This document shows positions 1 through 7,720 of a stretch of DNA of 32,217 nucleotides, piece after piece. This DNA comes from an uncultured Acidimicrobiales bacterium (GTDB lineage Bacteria > Actinomycetota > Acidimicrobiia > Acidimicrobiales > SHLQ01), in contig CALBVR010000010.1 of NCBI GenBank assembly GCA_937969565.1, forward strand, positions 1-32,217, given 5' to 3'. Each line of letters begins with the position of its first letter. Position 1 is the stretch's first letter. The notes under the pieces were generated by a model, which was given only the letters and a program-made list of their open reading frames with translations, did no database searches and was not told where the DNA came from. The position numbers were made by a program, and so were the translations under genes.

Positions 1-907
1 GCTTCAGCTCGTTGACGATCTCCCGCAGACTCGAGGAATACTCCTCACGGGCAGACGACCGGGTGTTGGCGACGAGCGTGTCCCGCATGTGCGAGATCAG
101 TTCGGAGTAGCCGGATTCGGCGTTCAGTTCCGCATCGTTGGACTCGATTGCCATCCGTCGCAGGACGGTCGACACCGGAATGATCGGGACGTCGAGCCCG
201 CGGCGTTCGAGGTGCCCCTTGTTGAGCTCGACGATGCGTCGCCACTGCGGATAGAAGTCGATCTTGGGCATAACGAGCGTGACCCGTTGGCACATCGAGA
301 TGACGACGTCGAGGAAGTCCAGTTCGGGCGCCGTCAGCTCCTGCGAGGCATCCGAGACGAACAGCACGGCGTCGGCCGACGGGAGCACGCTCATCGTCAA
401 GGCGCTGTGGGTGGATCCGAGTCCGCCGACACCGGGTGTGTCGATGAGTGCGAGGCCGCCAGCGAACAATTTCCGGGGAAGCCCGACCCGCACGAGCGCG
501 ACCGTGTCGGCGTCGGTCGCCGTCGGTGGCTCGCTCACGTAGCTCGGAATGTCCTCGAACTCGATCTCGCGCATTCGCCGCTTGGTCTCGTCTTCTTCGA
601 GCTTGTAGACGACCGCCACCATCGGTTCATCGGCATTGCGGATCTCGAGCGGCTTCGCCGTGGCCACGTCGTCGTCGACCGGGCACAACGGGGCGTTGGC
701 GATGGCGTTGACCATCGAGCTCTTGCCCATCTTGAACTCGCCGACGACCGCCACCGTGCAGGTCTGGTCGGCGAAGCGGTTTGCGGCCGCGTGCGTGCGC
801 TGGTTGAGATCGGGCCGATCCGCCGCGTCAGCGAGACGAAGAATCGCCTTCGCCGGCTGCAGGTCGTTGGTGTCGGTCGAGCCGCCGGAAGTGGACGTCG
901 CAGTCAT
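1..907 (-). CDS. Dynamin-family GTPase, IniA/IniC-like (partial; continues off the left edge)
   Basis: Own reverse-strand translation from ATG at 907: MTATSTSGGSTDTNDLQPAKAILRLADAADRPDLNQRTHAAANRFADQTCTVAVVGEFKMGKSSMVNAIANAPLCPVDDDVATAKP...LIDTPGVGG...VMPKID. G1 P-loop GEFKMGKS, G3 DTPG and G4-like PKID; the 'GEFKxGKSSxVNAxxNAxxCPVDDDxATA' signature is typical of actinobacterial dynamin-like proteins. Absent from the ORF track because it has no stop within the window. Confidence 0.88.
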   Translation of the reverse strand, partial: MTATSTSGGSTDTNDLQPAKAILRLADAADRPDLNQRTHAAANRFADQTCTVAVVGEFKMGKSSMVNAIANAPLCPVDDDVATAKPLEIRNADEPMVAVVYKLEEDETKRRMREIEFEDIPSYVSEPPTATDADTVALVRVGLPRKLFAGGLALIDTPGVGGLGSTHSALTMSVLPSADAVLFVSDASQELTAPELDFLDVVISMCQRVTLVMPKIDFYPQWRRIVELNKGHLERRGLDVPIIPVSTVLRRMAIESNDAELNAESGYSELISHMRDTLVANTRSSAREEYSSSLREIVNELK

Positions 908-912
908 GCAGC

Positions 913-1809
913 TCAGGCGTCCAACTCGATCGCCGCTTCGTCGGCGGCAATCTCCATCGCCTCGGCCTGCAGGTCGGCGCTGTCGACCACCTGCGCTTCG
1001 AGCGGCTCGTCGAATGCCGGCTCCTCGACGGGAGCGGCCGTGTTGTTGACGTTGGCCGTCTGATCGCCGGTGACGTCGTTTGCGTCCCCGACAGTGGCCT
1101 GCACATCGCCCCCGGCATCGATTCCGACCTGTGTGCCCGAGCCGACGTTGGCGTCGCCTCCCGCCTCCACGTTGGTCGCATCGCCGCCCACGGCGAGCGC
1201 ATCGAACTCGGAATCGTTGACGAGCACGTTGCCGTCGCCGATCGCCGAGTCCTCGATCGCCACGTCGCCACCGGCCTGCACGCCATCCACCTGCCCGGTG
1301 TTGACGGCCGAGTCGGACACATCGCCGCCGACCACCACTGCGCCGTCGTCACCAACGTTCGCGGTGTTCGACACTTCCTGGTCGAAGTCGACATCGCCCT
1401 CAGCGAGAATCGTCGTGTTCACACTCTGATCGACGATCTGGTCGCCCTCGTCGATGTTGGTCACGTTGGTGACCTCGGTGACGTGGCGGACGACGGTCAC
1501 CTGGTCCGGGGCCGCAGCTTCCTGCGTGATGATCTGTTGCACCACGGGTGCCGGCTGATTGGCGATGGCCTCACGCAGCGGCTCGAGTTGCGCCTGTTGT
1601 TGCACCGTCAGCGATTCGCTGAGCTGGGCGATCGCCTGCTGCAGGTCCTCGGGCGTGACACCCTCGTACCCGGCGGACTCGATCGCCTCGAGCGATTCGG
1701 CGATCAGATCGACCGCCTCGTCCTGTGCCGCATTGGGATCCGGGACTTCGTCCGTGAGCAGGTCCCAGATGATGTCCCCGATGGCCTCGAGATCTTCCTG
1801 TCCAACCAT
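913..1809 (-). CDS. IniB-like protein: short helical N-terminus followed by Gly/Asp/Val 'GGDV' repeats (predicted beta-solenoid-like)
   Basis: Stop TGA at 913-915. ATG at 1809 preceded by a strong SD (gaggaggagaccgac-ATG), preferred over the TTG at 1872 used in the ORF track. Repeats VVVGGDVSDSAV / VQAGGDVAIEDSAI / LAVGGDATNVEAGGDANVGS / DAGGDVQATVGD. Lies 5 nt upstream of the dynamin start. Confidence 0.75.
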   Translation of the reverse strand: MVGQEDLEAIGDIIWDLLTDEVPDPNAAQDEAVDLIAESLEAIESAGYEGVTPEDLQQAIAQLSESLTVQQQAQLEPLREAIANQPAPVVQQIITQEAAAPDQVTVVRHVTEVTNVTNIDEGDQIVDQSVNTTILAEGDVDFDQEVSNTANVGDDGAVVVGGDVSDSAVNTGQVDGVQAGGDVAIEDSAIGDGNVLVNDSEFDALAVGGDATNVEAGGDANVGSGTQVGIDAGGDVQATVGDANDVTGDQTANVNNTAAPVEEPAFDEPLEAQVVDSADLQAEAMEIAADEAAIELDA

Positions 1810-1909
1810 GTCGGTCTCCTCCTCGTCACCCCAAACGCTACGAGTCCGCTTCCCCCATGGAATCGGGGACAACCCCTATTCCCCCGGGGGTCCAATCGGG
1901 TGCCAACCG

Positions 1910-2545
1910 TCAGTCGAAGGGAACGTCGTCCTCGAACGTTGTCACATCGTTCAACTCGGCGACCTCATCGGCGACATCGCCGGTGTGCGGCTCGTCCGCC
2001 ACGAAGCCGTCATCGATGTCGATCGGATCGACCGACGGCTCGGTCAGCCCGTCCGTCACCGGTTCGGGGAACGAGTCGTCCAGCTCGAACGCCGGGCCGC
2101 CTTCTGGGGCATCCACACCGTCCACGGCCTGATCGAGCGGATCGCCCGATTCAAGGTCGAATTCCAGCGATTCCGCCGTGTCCTCATCGAGGAACGGGTC
2201 ATCGGTGTCCGCCATCTCATCGAGGGACAGCTCCGAGGCGCCGTGCTCGGCCCACAGGCCGGGCAGCTCGTCGATGTCGATGGAAACGACCGTGTCGAGG
2301 CCGGCGGACGGGTCGAGCCGGGCGGCCAGAGCCGGTGGCAGGGCGTCTGCGGTCAGCTGCAGCGACATTTCGACATCTGCCGTGTCGAAATCTTCGAAAC
2401 CGCGGGCAGGCAAATAGCCCCCAGGGTCAGCGAGGTACGCCGCCCTCTCGGTGGGTTCCCGCAGAAGATCCTCCACGAGCCGCAGAAAGCTGGTCACGGT
2501 CTGCACGGTACCGACGCCTTCGGGAACCGCAATAGGGGTGTTCAC
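1910..2545 (-). CDS. IniB N-terminal-domain-like protein with acidic tail
   Basis: GTG start at 2545 with G-rich SD; VNTPIAVPEGVGTVQTVTSFLRLVEDLLREPTERAAYLADPGGYLPARGFEDFDTADVEMSLQLTADALPPAL... resembles the IniB N-terminal pattern (Fl..P...L...G..d....dv), followed by a D/E-rich C-terminus. The ORF-track start at 2863 overlaps hsp70-A and is not favoured. Confidence 0.7.
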   Translation of the reverse strand: MNTPIAVPEGVGTVQTVTSFLRLVEDLLREPTERAAYLADPGGYLPARGFEDFDTADVEMSLQLTADALPPALAARLDPSAGLDTVVSIDIDELPGLWAEHGASELSLDEMADTDDPFLDEDTAESLEFDLESGDPLDQAVDGVDAPEGGPAFELDDSFPEPVTDGLTEPSVDPIDIDDGFVADEPHTGDVADEVAELNDVTTFEDDVPFD

Positions 2546-2688
2546 CGATCCACCCCCGGTCCCGACGAGCCGACTCCACATGGCGGCGTGAGCGCGGCTA
2601 GATTCGGCGCCGCGGCCCGCTCCCCACCCCGGGAAACGGCCGGAATGGCTGGACCCCGGCACGACGGGGTGGAAAAGGGACGGAACTG
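2546..2688. promoter_or_regulatory. Divergent intergenic region between iniB-like and hsp70-A genes
   Basis: 143 bp between two outward-facing start codons (GTG 2545 on minus, GTG 2689 on plus); contains inverted repeat CCACCCCG (2624-2631) / CGGGGTGG (2665-2672) just before the hsp70-A SD (aaaaggga). Confidence 0.6.
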
Positions 2689-4773
2689 GTGGGCTATCAG
2701 CTGGGAGTGGATCTCGGAACGACGTACTGCGCTGCCGCAGTGCATCGAAACGACCGGGTGGACATCGTGACGCTCGGAAACCGGGCATCGTCGGTCCCAT
2801 CCGTCGCCTATCTCCGGGAAGACGGCGAAATGTTGGTCGGCGAATCGGCCGAGCGACGTGCATCGGGCGACCCGCAGCGGGCCGCCCGGGAGTTCAAGCG
2901 CCGCGTCGGCGATCCCGTGCCGGTCGTACTCGGTGGCGAGACCTTCGCCGCCGAGGAACTGATGGCACGCCAACTCCCGCCGATCATCCGCATCGTCAGC
3001 GAACGCCAGGGCGCCGCCCCGGACGCCCTCACGCTCACCGTCCCCGCCAATTGGAGCGCGCATCGCCGATCGGTCTTCACCGCCGCGCTTCCGATGGAAC
3101 AGCTGCCACCGCTCAACATCATCACGGAGCCCGAGGCGGCGGCCATCCACTACGCCCAGAACGAGCGCATCGAGCCGGGTGAGGTCGTTGCCGTATACGA
3201 CCTTGGTGGAGGCACGTTCGACGCCGCCATCCTGCGCCGAACCGTCGATGGGTTCGAGGTGCTCGGCACCCCGGAAGGCATCGACCGGCTCGGCGGGATC
3301 GACTTCGACGCCGCCGTGTTCTCCCACGTCGATCGGGTCCTCGATGGTGCATTGGCGGAACTCGACGCTTCCGATCCGATCGTCGCCGCAGGCATCGCCC
3401 AGCTGCGGGCGAGCTGTGTCGAAGCCAAAGAAGCGCTGTCCGAAGAGAGCGACACCGAAATTCCGGTGATGCTTCCGGGCCTGCGCACCGAAATTCGGAT
3501 GACGCGAGCCGAGCTCGAGGCGATGATCCGACCGGCGCTCAACGATTCGGTGGGCGCGCTTCGCCGGGCGCTTTCCTCGGCCGAGGTCCAGCCCGACGAG
3601 GTGACCGTCGTCTTGTTGGTGGGCGGAAGCTCGCGCATCCCGCTCGTTGCCCAGATGGTCGGCTCCGAACTCGGGCGCCCCGTGGCCGTCGATGCCCACC
3701 CGAAGCACGCCATTGCGCTCGGCGCCGCCCTGGCCCCGCACCCCGCCGTTGGTGGCGCAGCAGCACCGGCGACGCCCGTCGCTCCCGCCGCCAATCCGGT
3801 CACCCCGGCCACGCCGCCCACGGAAACCCCAACGGTCACCACGGCCGCCGATCCCGAGCCGAGCCCAGTGGTCCGCCCGGCGAACCCTGCCGCAACATCG
3901 GCCGCGACGGTCATCTCGAATCCGGCGCCCGAGCCGGTGGCCCCGACGCCGGAACCAGTCGTGGCCGCACCAACGCCGACGCCGGCTCCCACGCCCGCAC
4001 CGGCACCGGAACCCGCCGCACCGCCAACTGCTGAGGCTCCCACCGCTCCGGTGACCGCGCCGACGCCAGAACCGGCCGGCACCCCGCCACACCAGCCGGT
4101 CGAACCGGTCGTCACTCCGGGAGACAACGGAACCCCGTTCACCCCGAATGAACGGAAGCTCCCGATCCCCGCAATCGCCGGCGCTGCAGCAGCGCTCGTC
4201 GCCCTCGCCATCGTCGCATTCGTCGTCCTGAGCGGCGGCGACGACGGCGGAACGGACGTCACCACGGCCGCCGACGACACGACCGAGACCACTTCGGCGC
4301 CCACCACCGAGGCACCGACCACGACGGCCGCGCCCACGACCACCGCAGAGCCGACCACAACAACGTCCACGACCACGACGACCACCACAACGACAACGAC
4401 CACGTTGCCGCCGAACCCCTGTGACGAGCTCGTGGCGCCATTCGTCTGCATGGATGAGATCACGAACGTCGATGGCCGCCTGTCGGTTGCGTTCACGGCC
4501 AACGGCTTCACGCCGAACACCAGCGTCGACCACATCCACTTCTATTTCAATGTCGGTGTGATGGCCGACAATCCGCTCAACGCCGGCAACAGCGGCCCAG
4601 CGCCCGGCAACTGGGTGATCTGGGATGCCCCGAACCCGGCCACGCCGTACACCGTTCAGCAGGCCATCGACGCCGGAGCCACCGAACTGTGTGCGCTCAT
4701 GGCGGGGTCGATCCACACGGTGAACCTCGGAACCGGGCACTGCACCAACATCGAAGACCTGCTCGCCGGCTGA
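2689..4773 (+). CDS. Hsp70-family ATPase domain + Pro/Ala/Thr linker + TM helix + short Cys-containing extracytoplasmic domain (hsp70-A)
   Basis: GTG start after SD aaaaggga. Phosphate-1 GVDLGTTY, phosphate-2 VYDLGGGTFDAA, adenosine motif VVLLVGGSSRIPL, TEPEAAAI. No DnaK-type SBD after LGAALAP. TM KLPIPAIAGAAAALVALAIVAFVVL. C-terminal NPCDELVAPFVCMDEIT...DHIHFYFN...ELCALM...GHCTNI. Confidence 0.9.
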   Translation: MGYQLGVDLGTTYCAAAVHRNDRVDIVTLGNRASSVPSVAYLREDGEMLVGESAERRASGDPQRAAREFKRRVGDPVPVVLGGETFAAEELMARQLPPIIRIVSERQGAAPDALTLTVPANWSAHRRSVFTAALPMEQLPPLNIITEPEAAAIHYAQNERIEPGEVVAVYDLGGGTFDAAILRRTVDGFEVLGTPEGIDRLGGIDFDAAVFSHVDRVLDGALAELDASDPIVAAGIAQLRASCVEAKEALSEESDTEIPVMLPGLRTEIRMTRAELEAMIRPALNDSVGALRRALSSAEVQPDEVTVVLLVGGSSRIPLVAQMVGSELGRPVAVDAHPKHAIALGAALAPHPAVGGAAAPATPVAPAANPVTPATPPTETPTVTTAADPEPSPVVRPANPAATSAATVISNPAPEPVAPTPEPVVAAPTPTPAPTPAPAPEPAAPPTAEAPTAPVTAPTPEPAGTPPHQPVEPVVTPGDNGTPFTPNERKLPIPAIAGAAAALVALAIVAFVVLSGGDDGGTDVTTAADDTTETTSAPTTEAPTTTAAPTTTAEPTTTTSTTTTTTTTTTTTLPPNPCDELVAPFVCMDEITNVDGRLSVAFTANGFTPNTSVDHIHFYFNVGVMADNPLNAGNSGPAPGNWVIWDAPNPATPYTVQQAIDAGATELCALMAGSIHTVNLGTGHCTNIEDLLAG
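4354..4404 (+). repeat. ACN trinucleotide tract encoding a poly-Thr linker
   Basis: Codons ACC ACA ACA ACG TCC ACG ACC ACG ACG ACC ACC ACA ACG ACA ACG ACC ACG = TTTTSTTTTTTTTTTTT, immediately before the hsp70-A ectodomain. Confidence 0.85.
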
Positions 4774-4791
4774 CCAACAGGGTTCGAATAG

Positions 4792-4816
4792 GGGAAACCA
4801 CCGATGGGGGTTTCCC
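4792..4816 (+). promoter_or_regulatory. Intercistronic hairpin between hsp70-A and hsp70-B
   Basis: GGGAAACC-A-CC-GAT-GG-G-GGTTTCCC: 8 perfect pairs, one A-G mismatch, 2 more pairs, GAT loop. No T-tract follows, so not an obvious intrinsic terminator. Confidence 0.55.
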
Positions 4817-4900
4817 GGCCATCGAAGAGACTCTCACCAGGCAAGGTTGCCGTTTTGTGGTGCAACGCATCAGGGCGACTGCGGAAATGGGAGAACGAAC

Positions 4901-7720
4901 GTGTCCTACGACCTGGGGATCGACATCGGTACCAGCTACAGCGCGGCGGCGGTCCGAAGGGAGAGCGGCGCGGTCGACGTCGTTGGTCTGGGTTCGATCT
5001 CGGACTCGATGCCATCCGTCGTCTACCTGTCCACCGACGGCTCCATCCTGATCGGGGACGCCGCCAACCGCCGGTCGGTCACCGATCCGCAGGGTGCCGC
5101 CCGCGAATTCAAGCGGCGCCTCGGCGACTCGACCCCAATCATTCTTCGAACCTCGCCGTTCTCAGCCGAGCAGCTCTACGCACGCATGCTCGAGCACGTC
5201 GTGCAGCGGGTCATCGAGCGCGAACAGGGACCGCCGCGATCAACGGTCGTCACCCATCCCGCCAACTGGGGCCCCTACAAGCTCGAACTGTTCCAGCAGG
5301 CCCTGCGCATGTCGGATCTGCCCGCGACGGGCCTCACGGAGCCGGCAGCGGCCGCGTGGGCGTACGGGGCCGAGGACCGGGTGCCCGTTGGCACCAAGCT
5401 TGCGGTCTACGACCTTGGCGGCGGCACCTTCGATGCCGCCGTGCTCGAGAAGACGTCCACCGGGTTCGAACAACTCGGCGAAACCACCGGGATCGAACAC
5501 CTCGGAGGCGTCGACTTCGACGCGGCGGTGCTCCAATGGGTGAAGGCGAGCATCGGCGACGCCTGGCCGACGGACCCGGACGACCCGCAGCTACCGACCT
5601 CGATGCTCCACCTGCGTCGATCGTGCAGCGAAGCGAAGGAATTGCTGTCCTCCGAGCAGGACGTGACCATCCCTGTGCTCCTGCCCGGGGTCGACACCAC
5701 CCTCACGCTGACCCGTCCCGAATTCGAGAACATGATTCGGCCGAAGATCGACGACTCGATCACTTCGCTCGAGTCCGCACTCGCTTCCGCGGGTGTGTCC
5801 GGCAACGAGACGACGATCGTCCTCGTCGGCGGGTCGTCCCGAATTCCACTCATTCGCGAGGAGCTCGAGCATCGGTTCGGTCCGGTCGTGGCGAACGACG
5901 TGGACCCGCTGTACGCCATCGCCCGGGGTGCCGCGGTCGCCGCCAGCGTGCAGTCCGGTGCTCATCGCCCGGCTGCTACGGCGCCGGTCGCACCCGTCGA
6001 ACCAAGCGCTCCGGAAGTTGTGGACACGATTCCGCCGGCCGCCGCTGCACCGGTCGTCGAGTCGGTCGAGCCGACCCCGACACCGGCACCGACCCCCGCC
6101 CCGGAACCCGAACCGTCGGCACCCGTCGCGGCGACACCACCCGTCGACCTCCGATCCGACCCTGAACCGGCGCCCACAGCAGCACCAGCGTCAGATGGCG
6201 CCGGCGGACTCCCCGGCTGGTTCATCCCTGCTGCCCTCGGTGCCCTCGTGGTGTTGGGCGCACTCGGCTTCCTGCTCACCCAAGGTGGCGGCGACGGCGA
6301 ATCCGACGTCGAGGTGGCTGGCAACGCCGAAGTCTCCGACGAGGCCGACGTCGATGAAGACGCTCCGGAGGACAACGACGATGGCGACAGCGCAGCGGTA
6401 ACGGACACGGCGATGTCGGTGGCATCGGCCGAGGGCATGGTCGAGGTGACCGGTGGCGAGTACACGCTGGGAACCGATCGTCCCGAAGCCAACGATTCCG
6501 AGACCATCACCCAGACCGGAGTCAACGTCTCCCGGTTCTTCATCGACACCACCGAGGTCACGAACGATCAGTGGAAGACCTTCGTCGACACTGCCGGAGC
6601 GGCCCTCCCCTCGTCGTGGGGACGGTCAGGCTTTGCCGCGGACCGCGGTTCGCATCCCGTGGTCGGCGTGAACTGGGAATGGGCGGTCGCGTACTGCCAG
6701 GCACTCGACAAGCGACTGCCGACGGAGACCGAGTGGGAGGTCGCCGCTCGCGGGGCCGAAGCTCGCATCTACCCATGGGGCGACGACGTCGCCTACGGCG
6801 GACTTCCGGACATCGACGACACGTATCCGGTGGCTTCCGTCGCTGCGAACGTGAGCCCCGTCGGAGCGTTCGACATGGTCGGCAATGCCTGGGAGTGGGT
6901 GGCCGACACCTACGACGATCGGGTGAACCCGGACTTCCGGGTCCTGCGCGGTGGCCAGAACGGCTACCTCCGCGAGACGATGACCCGCCTCCCGGTCGAT
7001 CCGCAACGCTCCAATGCGTTCACGGTTGCCGGCTTCCGGTGTGTGGCCGACGACGTGGATGCATCGGTTCCCGCACTCCAGTTCCGCCCCGACTACACCG
7101 TGCCGGACGTGACCAACGAGCCGATCGCAGTCAACCTTCCCGAAGGTGTCCTCATCCAGGACTCGTTCACCGACTCGACCTCCGGATGGATCGAGGAAAC
7201 CGAAGAGGATCGGCGATTCGGCTACCACCCGAATGAGTTCTTCCATCTCGAGACCAAGGCGCCGAACACCGAGGTCATCGCGATCAGCCCGGTCGCGGCC
7301 GAGGGCGGCCGACCACTTGAGGTGCAGGCGTCGGCGTTCGTCGAACCGAACAACACGAACCCGGATGGCACGTTCCTCTACGGCGTGATCATCGGCAACG
7401 ACTCGATGGGCGCCAACGTGTCCTTCCTCGTCGACCCTCGCCGGAACCTGTTCTCGGTTCGCCAGCGCCAGGCGGACGGCACCTACAGCGTGCTGGAGGA
7501 CGTGCAGCGGTCGATTCCCGACGACGTCGAGCTGACCGTGAGCCGGGACGGTGATCGGTTCGAGTTCCGGCTGAACGGTGCCGTGGTCACGACCCGAACC
7601 ATCGAGAACGTGATGGGCACGGGCGCCGGCCTGGTGGTCCTTTCGGACGCCGACTCGACGAAGGTGCACATCCACTACGAGGACTTCGCAGTCTCCTATC
7701 TCGATGAGGCGGGCTCATGA
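4901..7720 (+). CDS. Hsp70-family ATPase domain + TM + FGE/SUMF1-like domain + jelly-roll-like C-terminal domain (hsp70-B)
   Basis: Likely GTG start at 4901 (VSYDLGIDIGTSYSAAAV) with an upstream purine-rich SD, rather than 4847. VYDLGGGTFDAAVL, IVLVGGSSRIPL. TM GWFIPAALGALVVLGALGFLL. FGE-like FFIDTTEVTNDQWKTFV...SHPVVGVNWEWAVAYCQALDKRLPTETEWEVAARG...YPWGDD...DMVGNAWEWVAD...RVLRGG...AGFRCVAD. C-terminal DSFTDSTSGW...HIHYEDFAV. Confidence 0.9.
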   Translation: MSYDLGIDIGTSYSAAAVRRESGAVDVVGLGSISDSMPSVVYLSTDGSILIGDAANRRSVTDPQGAAREFKRRLGDSTPIILRTSPFSAEQLYARMLEHVVQRVIEREQGPPRSTVVTHPANWGPYKLELFQQALRMSDLPATGLTEPAAAAWAYGAEDRVPVGTKLAVYDLGGGTFDAAVLEKTSTGFEQLGETTGIEHLGGVDFDAAVLQWVKASIGDAWPTDPDDPQLPTSMLHLRRSCSEAKELLSSEQDVTIPVLLPGVDTTLTLTRPEFENMIRPKIDDSITSLESALASAGVSGNETTIVLVGGSSRIPLIREELEHRFGPVVANDVDPLYAIARGAAVAASVQSGAHRPAATAPVAPVEPSAPEVVDTIPPAAAAPVVESVEPTPTPAPTPAPEPEPSAPVAATPPVDLRSDPEPAPTAAPASDGAGGLPGWFIPAALGALVVLGALGFLLTQGGGDGESDVEVAGNAEVSDEADVDEDAPEDNDDGDSAAVTDTAMSVASAEGMVEVTGGEYTLGTDRPEANDSETITQTGVNVSRFFIDTTEVTNDQWKTFVDTAGAALPSSWGRSGFAADRGSHPVVGVNWEWAVAYCQALDKRLPTETEWEVAARGAEARIYPWGDDVAYGGLPDIDDTYPVASVAANVSPVGAFDMVGNAWEWVADTYDDRVNPDFRVLRGGQNGYLRETMTRLPVDPQRSNAFTVAGFRCVADDVDASVPALQFRPDYTVPDVTNEPIAVNLPEGVLIQDSFTDSTSGWIEETEEDRRFGYHPNEFFHLETKAPNTEVIAISPVAAEGGRPLEVQASAFVEPNNTNPDGTFLYGVIIGNDSMGANVSFLVDPRRNLFSVRQRQADGTYSVLEDVQRSIPDDVELTVSRDGDRFEFRLNGAVVTTRTIENVMGTGAGLVVLSDADSTKVHIHYEDFAVSYLDEAGS

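Noticed and set aside
89-1063. 324-aa plus-strand ORF
   Set aside because: Antisense to the dynamin-like GTPase, which has clear G motifs; no recognisable domain.
2542-4740. 732-aa minus-strand ORF opposite hsp70-A
   Set aside because: Low-complexity Arg/Gly-rich translation antisense to a well-supported CDS; typical high-GC shadow ORF.
4804-6165. 453-aa plus-strand ORF and other overlapping ORFs inside hsp70-B/C
   Set aside because: Alternative-frame, Arg/Pro-rich shadow of the hsp70 frame.
6420-7060. Active sulfatase-maturation (FGE) or ergothioneine-type enzyme
   Set aside because: Expected catalytic Cys pair is absent and no sulfatase or cognate pathway gene is nearby.
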